Shown: positions 1-6,328, numbered from the stretch's first letter. The stretch is DNA of 15,123 nucleotides from Actinomycetota bacterium (GCA_003158705.1 PMKX01000001.1:2594-17716), one strand, 5' to 3'. A program made the numbers and translations. Notes: generated by a model from the letters alone, not told the origin.

Positions 1-458
1 AGGCTGCCGTCGCTCTTCAGGACGACGCTGTGATAGCCGCCGGCGGCGATGGCCGGCCAGCCGCAGGGCGCCCGGCTGACGGTGAGCGCCAGCATGTCAC
101 TGCGTGCCTTGGCCGTGGCCGTGCCGACTTTGTACGCGTAGACCGCGAACAGCAGCCACGGGCCCTGCGTCTTGGGCGTCACCGTGGCTCTGCAGCTGTG
201 CTTGGCCGTGAGCCTCGCCGCGGCGAGGCGCGTCACCTTGGAGCCGACCCTCTCGTAGATCAGCACCGATGTGGAACCTGGCTGGGCGTGGCGCACCGTG
301 CCCGTCAGGTGGAGCACCTCGCCGACCGTCGCGGTGCGCGTCGCCGCCTCCAGGCTCAGCGAGGGCTTGGCGGCACCAAGCGCGGCCGCCGCTAACACGC
401 CTGCCGCCAGGGCCACACACGCGATGACGACCAGACAACCAACGACTCTGAGCTTCAT
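1..458 (-). CDS. Secreted RCC1-repeat protein, N-terminal part (runs off left edge)
   Basis: The reading frame opens at an ATG (456-458) behind a strong GAGGGG ribosome binding site five bases upstream, and stays open to the window edge, giving 152 residues. Residues 1-30 are a Sec-type signal peptide (MKLR, long Ala/Val/Leu core). Residues about 33-130 are beta-rich with alternating Val/Thr and look like a bacterial Ig-like domain. Residues about 135-152 read WPAIAAGGYHSVVLKSDGS, the start of an RCC1 repeat (consensus GxxHsxaLxxDGxl). Further RCC1 blades, forming a seven-bladed propeller, are expected to the left. Such proteins are exported and probably take part in surface or extracellular binding; the ligand is unknown. 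The gene is monocistronic at this end and divergent from the membrane protein gene. The RCC1 call rests on one partial repeat, so the family is likely but not certain. Confidence 0.72.
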   Translation of the reverse strand, partial: MKLRVVGCLVVIACVALAAGVLAAAALGAAKPSLSLEAATRTATVGEVLHLTGTVRHAQPGSTSVLIYERVGSKVTRLAAARLTAKHSCRATVTPKTQGPWLLFAVYAYKVGTATAKARSDMLALTVSRAPCGWPAIAAGGYHSVVLKSDGS

Positions 459-674
459 GGCGACCCCTCCCCCTTGGCAGTAGCGGGTCGGCCGCACCCC
501 TGCACCGCGACCCGTACTGCTTGCCTGCCACGGAGCATACACCGGCTGCGATTGCGCTCCTACGTGCGAGGCCGGTCCAAGGAGTTGACGATGGGTGAGG
601 CGGCCGGCAGCGCGAGCGGCTGCGGACGAAGTCTGGTTTGGCGCCGGGGAGTCGCCGATAATAGGAGCATGAGC

Positions 675-1520
675 ATGATCTTCGCTGTTCAGGCCATCGG
701 ACACGGCCTCCTGGGTGATGCACGCGCCTCCGTGGCCGCGTTCACTCTGGGGCTCGTCGTCACCTTCATCGCCGTGCGCATCCACACGCGGCTCATCCGC
801 GCCCGGGTGACGTGGTGGTTCGGCAACATCGGCTCCGAAGACCGCCTGCACCTGCACCACATGGTCATCGGCGTGCTGCTGATGATCTCCATCGGGTTCG
901 TGCTGATCGCCGAGACGCCGGCGGGCTTCTCGCTACAGTTGTGCGCCTTTGTCTTCGGCGCCGGCGTGGCGCTCACGCTCGACGAGTTCGCGCTGATCTT
1001 GCACCTGCGGGACGTGTACTGGGAGGCAGAGGGCCGCCGCAGCGTGGACGCCGTGGTCGTCGCGGTGTGCGTCGGCTTTCTCATCATCCTGGGCTTCGAC
1101 CCGCTGCGCGGCAACGGCTACACGGCGAGCGCGACCGGGGACCTTGCCGAGGCGACCATCGCCGTCAACCTGTGCTTCGCCGTCGTCTGCATCCTGAAGG
1201 GCAAGTACTGGACCGGCTTCCTGGGCATCTTCGTGCCGCTGGTGGCCTTCGTCGGCGCCGTCCGCGTTGCCCGGCCCAAGTCCCCGTGGGCGCGCTGGCG
1301 CTACAAGAACAAGCCCAGGAACATGGCCAAGGCGCAGCGCCGTGAGGACCACAACGACGCCACCTGGCGCTCTTGGCGCGAAAGCTTCTTCGACCTGATC
1401 GCCGGCAAGCCGCACTTGCCGGACGTGCTGCGGCCGGCGGCGCGACCCAGAGAGGCGCCGGACGACGAGCCGGCGGCCGACGAGGCGGCGGCGGGAGGCA
1501 AGCCGGCGCCGCCGACCTAG
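675..1520 (+). CDS. Uncharacterised multi-spanning membrane protein
   Basis: This is a 281-residue integral membrane protein of unknown function. About six hydrophobic segments can be seen, near residues 17-35, 62-80, 85-108, 125-143, 162-178 and 182-199. A conserved-looking RLHLHHMVIGVLLM stretch follows the first loop, with three close histidines that could bind a metal or cofactor. The tail after about residue 205 is basic, then rich in Pro/Ala/Glu/Asp and probably cytoplasmic. Start choice: ATG 675 has AGGAG (663-667) at a 7-base spacing. ATG 669 is too close to that site. ATG 591 also has AAGGAG at 579-584 and would add 28 residues, so the start is not settled. Frames upstream of 591 lack membrane or domain character. 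It converges on the SnoaL-like gene. I know no assigned function and do not propose one. Confidence 0.8.
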   Translation: MIFAVQAIGHGLLGDARASVAAFTLGLVVTFIAVRIHTRLIRARVTWWFGNIGSEDRLHLHHMVIGVLLMISIGFVLIAETPAGFSLQLCAFVFGAGVALTLDEFALILHLRDVYWEAEGRRSVDAVVVAVCVGFLIILGFDPLRGNGYTASATGDLAEATIAVNLCFAVVCILKGKYWTGFLGIFVPLVAFVGAVRVARPKSPWARWRYKNKPRNMAKAQRREDHNDATWRSWRESFFDLIAGKPHLPDVLRPAARPREAPDDEPAADEAAAGGKPAPPT

Positions 1521-1552
1521 CTGACTCGCGGCGCCGGCCTAGCTACCTCGCG
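1510..1552. repeat. Imperfect tandem repeat across a stop codon
   Basis: Two 21-base copies (1510-1530 and 1532-1552) match at 18 of 21 positions and share CCTAGCT and CTCGCG blocks. The first copy contains the TAG stop of the membrane protein gene. It looks like a small slippage duplication between two convergent genes. Confidence 0.6.
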
Positions 1553-1558
1553 GGCTGC

Positions 1559-1987
1559 CTACGCCGCCTGCAGGCGGCTCAGCAGCTCCAGCATCGCCGG
1601 CGAGATGTCGGTGTGGTGATGCACCAGCTTCCACTCCGCGCCCTCGCGGCGATACACATTGGTGACGCGCTGCTCGATAGTGAGCTGCTCTCCGGCCAGC
1701 GTGATCTTGCCGGCCTCGGTACCCAGCTCGTAGGCCATGTCCGTGCCCAGGTGGATGCTCTGATCGCGAAGCTCGACAGACCCGGCTGAAGCGAGGCCGG
1801 CCACTCCCTCAAAGGAGCCGCGGACCTGGTCCCAGCCGGCCTCCCGGCCGCCTATGGGGTGCATGGTCGAAACGTCGGGACTGTGCGACCAGGCTTGTGC
1901 CAACGGACCGGCGTCGCCGGTCATCATGCTGTTGAGCGCGGTGTAGAAGCGCGCTGATGCTGCGCGGACTTCGTCTTCTGCTGCCAT
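1559..1987 (-). CDS. SnoaL/NTF2-like (DUF4440-type) protein
   Basis: This 142-residue protein has the layout of the SnoaL/ketosteroid-isomerase-like NTF2 fold. The N-terminal helices carry RFYTALNSMMTGDAGPL, followed by a VSTMHPIGGREAGWDQVRGSF segment. Beta strands follow, ending with EWKLVHHHTDISPAM, the usual last strand of stand-alone members of this family. Members are small cytosolic cone-shaped proteins with a hydrophobic pocket. Some are isomerases or cyclases, but most have no known substrate, and none can be assigned here. Start: ATG 1987 is preceded by GGAGG at a 7-base spacing. The gene stands alone, is divergent from the desulforedoxin-like gene and converges on the membrane protein gene. 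Family call is confident; biochemical role is not known. Confidence 0.88.
   Translation of the reverse strand: MAAEDEVRAASARFYTALNSMMTGDAGPLAQAWSHSPDVSTMHPIGGREAGWDQVRGSFEGVAGLASAGSVELRDQSIHLGTDMAYELGTEAGKITLAGEQLTIEQRVTNVYRREGAEWKLVHHHTDISPAMLELLSRLQAA
1563..1578. terminator. 16-bp perfect palindrome at convergent gene ends
   Basis: GCCGCCTGCAGGCGGC is self-complementary and lies in the last codons of the SnoaL-like gene, 43 bases after the membrane protein stop. It could fold into a GC-rich hairpin and act as a terminator for either strand. No T-tract follows on either side, so the terminator reading is weak. The palindrome could equally be a by-product of the Arg-Leu-Gln-Ala-Ala codons. 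Confidence 0.25.
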
Positions 1988-2174
1988 GACTCACCCTCCA
2001 TGGGTCAGCGATCTCGTATGTGCGGGCATGAGTCTGCCCACGAGGCATTGAGCTGACGCCGTTGCCGTGTTAGGGGTTGTTGAGAGGCACGCTGGCCCTG
2101 TGCTCCGGTTTGCCGCGTCACAGACAGGGAATCTACCGCCCGCGACAACAAGACACTCTCCGAGGAGGCACACG

Positions 2175-2330
2175 ATGGCCCATTGTCACGAGATGAAGAC
2201 CGGCGAGATCTACGAGTGCCAGAGCTGCGGCCTGCAGCTGCAAGTGCTGGCGTCGTGCGGCGACACCGCCGCCTGCTCCTGCACCGAGCCCGTCAGCTGC
2301 TGCGGGAAGCCGCTCACGCTCAAGAAGTGA
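2175..2330 (+). CDS. Desulforedoxin-like Cys-rich mini-protein
   Basis: The protein has 51 residues and eight cysteines. GEIYECQSCGLQLQVL followed by SCCGKPL reproduces the desulforedoxin and desulfoferrodoxin N-terminal pattern: C-x2-C, a Gly-rich turn, then C-C-G. The four expected Fe (or Zn) ligands are C15, C18, C42 and C43. Desulforedoxin is about 36 residues; here the middle is longer and adds C28, C34 and C36, plus C4 near the start. These extra cysteines could bind a second metal or form disulfides. The likely role is a small electron carrier or redox/metal-binding protein in the cytosol, which fits an anaerobic or microaerobic host. ATG 2175 has GAGGAGG (2162-2168) at six bases. It is a single gene followed by a GC-rich hairpin. 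Confidence 0.8.
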   Translation: MAHCHEMKTGEIYECQSCGLQLQVLASCGDTAACSCTEPVSCCGKPLTLKK

Positions 2331-2355
2331 CGGAGGCCGGGGCGCCGGGCCTCCG
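2331..2355 (+). terminator. GC-rich hairpin after the desulforedoxin-like gene
   Basis: CGGAGGCC (2331-2338) pairs perfectly with GGCCTCCG (2348-2355) around a 9-base loop, directly after the TGA stop at 2328-2330. An 8-bp all-but-one GC stem at this place fits an actinobacterial-type terminator or a 3' end stabiliser. There is no T-run. Confidence 0.4.
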
Positions 2356-2424
2356 CATCGCCCAAGGCGCTCGCCTGCCTTCTCGACTGTTCGTCAGCTA
2401 GAGCGAGTCTGCTCGAACGTCCTG

Positions 2425-2805
2425 CTAGGGCGACTCGTGTGCGACGTACTTCACGCCCTCGATACGTGCGAAATCGGAGTCCTGCGTCCAGAGCGTCGCC
2501 TGGTAGGCTCGCGCCGTGGCCAGGATGATGCTGTCGGCCATCGGCAGACCAAGGGCGGCGCTTGTGCGCGCCGCGTCAAGCGCTATGGGCGACGTGAGCT
2601 CGATGACCGCGCCCTGTTGCATCAAGGCGATCGCCTGCAGCGCATCGCCCTCGCCGCGTTGTTGCAGGACTCGCTTGAAGACCTCGTAGAGACTCACGGT
2701 GGGCACGATGAGCTCGTCGGTAGCCTCCACTGCCTCAGCGAAGAAGTCGGCGTTGGGCCCGGCGGCGAAGTACTCGAGCCACCCGGAAGAGTCGACGACG
2801 TTCAC
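2425..2805 (-). CDS. vapC: VapC-type PIN-domain toxin
   Basis: This 126-residue protein is a full-length PIN-domain ribonuclease of the VapC family, which cleaves tRNA or rRNA in a Mg-dependent way and halts translation. The acidic metal ligands are visible: D5 in NVVDSSGWLEYF, E41 in VSLYEVFKRV, D91 in LPMADSIILATAR and D109 in LWTQDSDF. The GTG start (2803-2805) overlaps the vapB TGA in a GTGA arrangement, so the two are translationally coupled, antitoxin first. It is probably neutralised and co-repressed by VapB. All catalytic residues are present, so the toxin is probably active. Its target RNA cannot be read from sequence. Confidence 0.93.
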   Translation of the reverse strand: MNVVDSSGWLEYFAAGPNADFFAEAVEATDELIVPTVSLYEVFKRVLQQRGEGDALQAIALMQQGAVIELTSPIALDAARTSAALGLPMADSIILATARAYQATLWTQDSDFARIEGVKYVAHESP

Positions 2806-3008
2806 AGACGATCGCCCTCGCGTGGCACATCGGTGTCGATGCCGCGCAGAAAGCCGCGCATCTGCTTGGCCGGCTTGACCGGAACGAGCTCGACGCGATC
2901 GTCGTACTGGATCGCCTGGACCTTCTGGCCTGCATGCAGGCCCAGCTTCTCGCGGATGCGCTTCGGAATGACGACCTGGAACTTGGGCGAGATTATGACG
3001 GTCTCCAC
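2802..3008 (-). CDS. vapB: VapB-type AbrB/SpoVT antitoxin
   Basis: This 68-residue protein has an N-terminal AbrB/MazE-like swapped-hairpin DNA-binding domain (residues 1-45, TVIISPKFQVVIPKRIREKL, with the family's KxQVvIPKxiRexLgl signature). A C-terminal toxin-binding tail ends in MRGFLRGIDTDVPREGDRL. The start is GTG 3008, chosen because AAGGAG (3015-3020) lies six bases upstream. An upstream TTG at 3041 is open in frame but has no ribosome binding site. The tail's Gly-Phe-Leu-x-Gly-Ile motif is typical of AbrB-type VapB proteins that wrap VapC. It is the first gene of the vapBC operon. Confidence 0.92.
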   Translation of the reverse strand: METVIISPKFQVVIPKRIREKLGLHAGQKVQAIQYDDRVELVPVKPAKQMRGFLRGIDTDVPREGDRL

Positions 3009-3029
3009 GACGGTCTCCTTATCGATGCC

Positions 3030-3075
3030 ACATATGTACAACGCACACAGTAACGATTTTGGTGGCGTACGGCAA
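3030..3075 (-). promoter_or_regulatory. Candidate vapBC promoter and operator
   Basis: On the minus strand, TTGCCG (3070-3075) is followed after exactly 17 bases by TACTGT (3047-3052), a weak sigma-70-type pair. A perfect 8-bp palindrome ACATATGT (3030-3037) lies where transcription would start, 10 bases before the vapB ribosome binding site. AT-rich palindromes at this place are typical autoregulatory VapB operators. The -10 is poor (three of six consensus bases), so this is a suggestion only. Confidence 0.33.
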
Positions 3076-3129
3076 GGGTGACAGGTCGACGATATCCTCG
3101 ACGTAGTCGTAGATACCGCGCCCCGCCGG

Positions 3130-3214
3130 GCACACCCTACGTCCTTCTGCGCACGACGTCATCGCGGAGCCGTGTGCACCGGGGCGCCGGCCTCACGAGT
3201 AGCGTAGGGTGTGC
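3130..3214. repeat. 12-bp inverted repeat whose right arm covers a ribosome binding site
   Basis: GCACACCCTACG (3130-3141) is the exact reverse complement of CGTAGGGTGTGC (3203-3214). The right arm contains the TAGGG ribosome binding site (3205-3209) of the gene starting at 3217. The arms are 61 bases apart. Possible readings are an RNA stem hiding the ribosome binding site, a protein-binding pair, or the ends of an 85-bp MITE-like element. No target-site duplication is visible. Confidence 0.55.
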
Positions 3215-3216
3215 GT

Positions 3217-4074
3217 ATGCTGCTGCAGTTCGTTGACGAGGTGAGCCCAGGAATCGGCCGCTACAGGCTGGATCTGCGCGAGCTGTATCCGGACAGTAAG
3301 GCAAGAGCGCGCTTCGAGGCGCATTGGAGAGAGTTCGTCGAGAGCAGTGCCGATCACCGCGACCTCTTCACGCGTGACGCCGACTCGATCGTCTACCGCA
3401 CGGAGAGCTTCATCCCACACGAGCAAGATGGACGACCACCGGTTCTGCTTGTCGTCGGAAATCCGGCGTCTCACTCCGTGCGCGCGGGCATGTGCTTCGC
3501 GCTCGAAAAGGGCCGTCGCACCGAACACCGTTTCTGGGAAGGGTTGGCTGCGGCGAATTGGCTGTCCTTCAATGACGTTCCGGGTAGGCCGGACGAAGAT
3601 GCCGAAGCCCGAAACGCACGACACCGAGCCGATCTGCTGGCCGGCAGGTATGAATCGCCATTCCTTGTGGGCATCGACATGTTCTTCACCTTCCCGAGCC
3701 CGGCGAGTGCGCCGGCGTGGAAAGGCGTCAGCGGCCTCTTCAAGTTGTTCGGATGCCCCGGCATGCGCTTGATCGCCGCCGCCGAGCGCACGCGCCTGGC
3801 CTCAACGATCTCACGCTTCGTGACCAGGCAAGGCGCAGTCGTCACATTTCAGAGAAACGCGTACGAGGAGCTCCGAAATCCATCAGCTCCTCCCTACACA
3901 CGCGCAGATGCTCGTGAGGGCAGATTGCGGTCGAAATCGGCTGCCGGCTACCCGATTCAACTCTTTGGCGCACCGCCCACTTACCTGGCCCGTGCTAAGT
4001 TGTTTCACCGGGTCCTGATGGAGTACGCCGACGCTATCGCTGGAGGCGGACCAGCTCCTCAACCTTTGCGATGA
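3217..4074 (+). CDS. Uncharacterised protein, possible uracil-DNA-glycosylase-like fold
   Basis: This 285-residue soluble protein is not recognised with confidence. The central block (residues about 76-120) reads PVLLVVGNPASHSVRAGM, then CFALEKGRRTEHRFWEGL. It resembles the motif 1 region of mismatch-specific uracil-DNA glycosylases (hydrophobic strand, GxNPG, then G-x-F and N/H-R-FW-x-L). Later the strand VVTFQRNAYEEL could correspond to the fourth strand of that fold. No clear second catalytic motif is seen, so the enzyme call is tentative. ATG 3217 is preferred over GTG 3211 because TAGGG lies seven bases before it. That ribosome binding site is inside one arm of a long inverted repeat, suggesting post-transcriptional control. 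The gene converges on the broken MBL gene. Confidence 0.7.
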   Translation: MLLQFVDEVSPGIGRYRLDLRELYPDSKARARFEAHWREFVESSADHRDLFTRDADSIVYRTESFIPHEQDGRPPVLLVVGNPASHSVRAGMCFALEKGRRTEHRFWEGLAAANWLSFNDVPGRPDEDAEARNARHRADLLAGRYESPFLVGIDMFFTFPSPASAPAWKGVSGLFKLFGCPGMRLIAAAERTRLASTISRFVTRQGAVVTFQRNAYEELRNPSAPPYTRADAREGRLRSKSAAGYPIQLFGAPPTYLARAKLFHRVLMEYADAIAGGGPAPQPLR

Positions 4075-4084
4075 GCCCTGCCAT

Positions 4085-4103
4085 AGCCAGCGGTCATCTG
4101 GCT
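4085..4103. terminator. Small stem-loop between convergent ends
   Basis: AGCCAG (4085-4090) pairs with CTGGCT (4098-4103) around a 7-base loop. It lies 11 bases after the stop of the 285-residue gene and spans the stop of the MBL remnant. It is a short stem without a T-tract, so termination is only possible. Confidence 0.22.
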
Positions 4104-4639
4104 GTGTGCACGATCTCGAGCGCGCGCGGGTGCAGCGCAATCTCGAGCCGCTTGAGGTCCTCCGGCCACGCATGCCCGCCGCTGTGGATGAAGTGCGCCT
4201 GCACGCCCTCGCGCTCGGCCCACGTGCGCATGGCGCAGCGCTCGCGCTGCCAGTAGCCGCCCCACATGGACCACACGAGCGCGACGTTGCCCGCGCCGAT
4301 GTGCGTCAGCAGCTTCGTGGTGCCGAAGCTCCCCCGGGCGCACAACAGGTACGTGCCGGGCGCGGCCGCCAGGTCATTTGAGCTGACCCTGGCGCGCCCC
4401 ATCTCGCGGGCGAGGTCCATCATGCCGGCGGCCTTGAGCCGCTCCACCTGGTGAGGCGGGAAGCTCACGCGCACGCCCTCCCAGCTGAACTGCGGGATCG
4501 AGCCGGAGAGCGGTGCCAGCTGCCTCAGCACGTAGGCCTGGCAAGGGTCGATGACCAGCAGCCTGCCCGAGCGCTTCGCGGCCCGGTAGCACGACACCAG
4601 CCGGTCGAGGTTCTGACCGAAGGCGACGGCAGCCTCTAC
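4094..4639 (-). pseudogene. C-terminal remnant of an MBL-fold / beta-CASP metallohydrolase
   Basis: The readable part is the beta-CASP and C-terminal segment of a metallo-beta-lactamase-fold nuclease-like hydrolase. GQNLDRLVSCYRAAKRSGR and LLVIDPCQAYVL match the beta-CASP core. FIHSGGHAWPEDLKRL and EIVHT carry the last two metal-site histidine motifs. The whole N-terminal MBL half (HxHxDH and following) is missing. In-frame homology begins near 4618-4639, and the PIN gene's stop (TAG, 4636-4638) overlaps this point. The other end also looks short: the protein stops four residues after the final His, where relatives usually continue for tens of residues. A GTG at 4597 could still start a 167-residue product, but without the active-site half it cannot be a working enzyme. 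The break probably marks an insertion or deletion junction. Confidence 0.75.
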
Positions 4640-4652
4640 CGGCGAAGGCGAC
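4618..4652. repeat. 10-bp direct repeat at the broken-gene junction
   Basis: CGAAGGCGAC occurs at 4618-4627 and again at 4643-4652, 25 bases apart start to start. The PIN gene stop and the first recognisable codons of the MBL remnant fall between them. It may be a footprint of the recombination that joined the two sequences, or chance in GC-rich DNA. Confidence 0.5.
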
Positions 4653-5211
4653 CAAGCACGGACTCGAACCGCTCGCGCCCCACACCGGCCGGCGTAGCGC
4701 TGTCGAAGACCTGAAAGCCGTCGTCCTCTGAAAGGGCGCTGGCCAGCACCATCTCAAGCGCCAACCTTGCTGTGGACATCACCGTCAGGCCGTAGCGCTT
4801 GGCCGCGAGGTCGCTGCCCCAGTCATCGTCGATGATCACGAGGTCCGCTCTGCGGTGCGTGGCCATGAGGACCGTGGCGATCTCGCCAGCGTGCGCCCGC
4901 TCGTGCTCGCCGACAGCGCGCTTCAGCGCGAGGAGCGTCGCGAACTGGGGCTTGAGTGAGTCCGGCAGCGGCTTGGTGCGCTTGGGCCACTTGCCCTGCA
5001 CTCTGGCCACCGCGCCTTCAGCAACAAGGTGGCCAGTGAGCTGCTCGAACCTGGGCTTGGCTGAGAGGCGGAGCAGCTCGCGCTCGACCTCCCGCGTGAT
5101 GTGCGCGCGCTCACCCAAGTACGTGCGCATCTCACTCAGGAGCTGACATTCGGCGAAGCGGCAGAGCGGGCTCGCGTCCAGCAGAATCTGTGGCGCCGTA
5201 CGCGAGAGCAC
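4636..5211 (-). CDS. PIN-domain nuclease of an XRE-ImmA-PIN operon
   Basis: The product has 191 residues and a PIN-like fold. An N-terminal strand holds D12 (QILLDASPLCRFAE); a helix holds E41/E43 (HITREVERELLRL). E110 lies in HAGEIATVLMA, in the place of the family's G-E/D motif, and acidic residues 128-130 are in ADLVIIDDDWGSDLAAKRYG. This is the order of acidic residues in Mg-dependent PIN ribonucleases. It is longer than a typical VapC (about 130) by an extra middle segment and a C-terminal tail (about 155-191). The GTG start at 5211 lies five bases after the ImmA stop, so it is the third gene of the operon. It is likely the toxic or effector component, held in check by the XRE protein or by proteolysis. 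It is unlike the VapC at 2425. Its RNA substrate is unknown. Confidence 0.8.
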   Translation of the reverse strand: MLSRTAPQILLDASPLCRFAECQLLSEMRTYLGERAHITREVERELLRLSAKPRFEQLTGHLVAEGAVARVQGKWPKRTKPLPDSLKPQFATLLALKRAVGEHERAHAGEIATVLMATHRRADLVIIDDDWGSDLAAKRYGLTVMSTARLALEMVLASALSEDDGFQVFDSATPAGVGRERFESVLGRLRR

Positions 5212-5216
5212 GAGGC

Positions 5217-6011
5217 TCAGTAGTCCGGCTCGTGGTGACCTGGCGTCACGCCACGTTTCGCGAACTCGGCGCGGACGCGAACCGCGTCGATGCCCAGCAG
5301 CTGCGCGATTTGCTCGACGGTGAGCAGACCTCGTTCATAGGCCGTCGCCGCATCGGTCATCGTCGCTCGCGGAAAGCGCGGCAAGCTCTGGCGCGCACGA
5401 GTGAGCGTGTCTGCGTAGTCACCCAACCCGAGACGCTGACACAGCCCGATGTGCTCCGAGTCGTCGATGGCAGCCTTGATTGGCCGGACCTTGGCCTTCG
5501 TGAGATGTCGCACCGCCTGTAGACGGTAGAGCGCGACCTCGGCGCTGACGTGGAAGTAGTCCGCCAGACGCACGACGGCCTCGAGCGCGGACGGAGGCTC
5601 GCCAACTGCGGAGAGCCAGCGGCGTACCCCGTCCGCGGGCGCTAGGAACTCGGCGGCGAAGCCGTCGGCCTGCACCTCGGTCGGCGGTCGATGACCAGTG
5701 CCGAACACGTCGGACGTGTAGTCAACTGACCCGGCATGGCACAGCTCCACGTGGCCGAACTCATGCGCCAACGTGAAACGCTGCCGCACAAGGGGCTCAG
5801 TGCCGTTCACGAAGATGAAGCCTCGACCGCGCTGGCGACCTTGCAGTCCCGCGAGCCCCTCAGGCAGCTCGAGCACGGTCACCGGAATCCCGGCCACGTC
5901 CTCGACGGCCTGAACGGCATCCACGATGGGGGCTTCGAGTCCGAGACCGAGCCGCGCCCTAGTGTCGCGCGCGGCCTGGTAGCCCCGCTCCGATTCAGCG
6001 ACGTAGCTCAC
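5217..6011 (-). CDS. ImmA/IrrE-family metallopeptidase
   Basis: This 264-residue protein has the zinc-peptidase signature FTLAHEFGHVEL (HExxH at residues 83-87) and the downstream EVQADGFAAEFLAP (E112 as probable third ligand), the hallmark of ImmA/IrrE proteins. Family members cleave an XRE-type repressor encoded next to them, as ImmA does with ImmR in ICEBs1 and IrrE/PprI with DdrO in Deinococcus, so relieving repression after a signal such as DNA damage. The C-terminal part (about 215-255, LTVEQIAQLLGIDAVRVRAEF) looks like an extra helix-turn-helix. GTG start 6011 overlaps the XRE stop by four bases (GTGA). The adjacent XRE gene is the expected substrate. Confidence 0.93.
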   Translation of the reverse strand: MSYVAESERGYQAARDTRARLGLGLEAPIVDAVQAVEDVAGIPVTVLELPEGLAGLQGRQRGRGFIFVNGTEPLVRQRFTLAHEFGHVELCHAGSVDYTSDVFGTGHRPPTEVQADGFAAEFLAPADGVRRWLSAVGEPPSALEAVVRLADYFHVSAEVALYRLQAVRHLTKAKVRPIKAAIDDSEHIGLCQRLGLGDYADTLTRARQSLPRFPRATMTDAATAYERGLLTVEQIAQLLGIDAVRVRAEFAKRGVTPGHHEPDY

Positions 6012-6328
6012 CGGCCCACTGCCTCGATCTGCAACATCGCGTCGATGAGGCGAGAGCAGTGAGCGACCGCCGTGTTCGTCGCCTCGTCGGCTGTGAGACT
6101 CCGCATGACGAAAGCAGGCTGTTCGTCGAACAGCAGCTCCTCGACGCGCGCTCCGAGGTAGTCAGCGATGTCCACAAGCTCTGACATGTTGAACGCCCTC
6201 TCACCGGCAAGCGCCCGGCTGAGCACCGACGCTTGCATGCCGACAGCCTCAGCAAGCTCTCGCTGGGGCCGATCCCCTAGAAGCGCTCCTACTCGATTGC
6301 CGACTTCGCTATCAGACCGAACCTTCAC
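6008..6328 (-). CDS. XRE-family transcriptional regulator
   Basis: This 106-residue protein has a Cro/CI-type helix-turn-helix at residues about 22-62 (RELAEAVGMQASVLSRALAGE, then FNMSELVDIADYLG). The C-terminal extension of about 40 residues (AFVMRSLTADEATNT onward) may be the dimerisation or cleavage region. The GTG start at 6328 follows GGAGG at a five-base spacing. As first gene before ImmA and PIN it is probably the operon's repressor and the substrate of the metallopeptidase. It probably binds the palindrome and direct repeats in the divergent promoter region at 6356-6401, thereby controlling both directions. Acting as an antitoxin towards the PIN protein is possible but not shown. Confidence 0.93.
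   Translation of the reverse strand: MKVRSDSEVGNRVGALLGDRPQRELAEAVGMQASVLSRALAGERAFNMSELVDIADYLGARVEELLFDEQPAFVMRSLTADEATNTAVAHCSRLIDAMLQIEAVGR

Noticed and set aside
474..668. N-terminal extension of the membrane protein from ATG 474
   Set aside because: ATG 474 has no ribosome binding site and the added residues are basic and without domain character; starts at 591 or 675 are better placed.
97..723. Long minus-strand open frame across the left intergenic region
   Set aside because: Arg/Gly/Pro-rich shadow frame typical of GC-rich DNA; the real signal-peptide gene uses another frame of the same strand.
4024..4078. Minus-strand frame reading LIAKVEELVRLQR, reminiscent of an HsdS coiled-coil linker
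   Set aside because: Only about 16 residues, antisense to the 3' end of the 285-residue gene and with a stop at once; too short to tell from chance.
4659..4677. tRNA T-arm-like GGTTCGAGTCC on the minus strand near the island junction (possible tRNA att site)
   Set aside because: The T-stem is only partly paired, there is no CCA end, acceptor, D or anticodon arm around it, and the bases encode Arg-Phe-Glu-Ser of the PIN protein.
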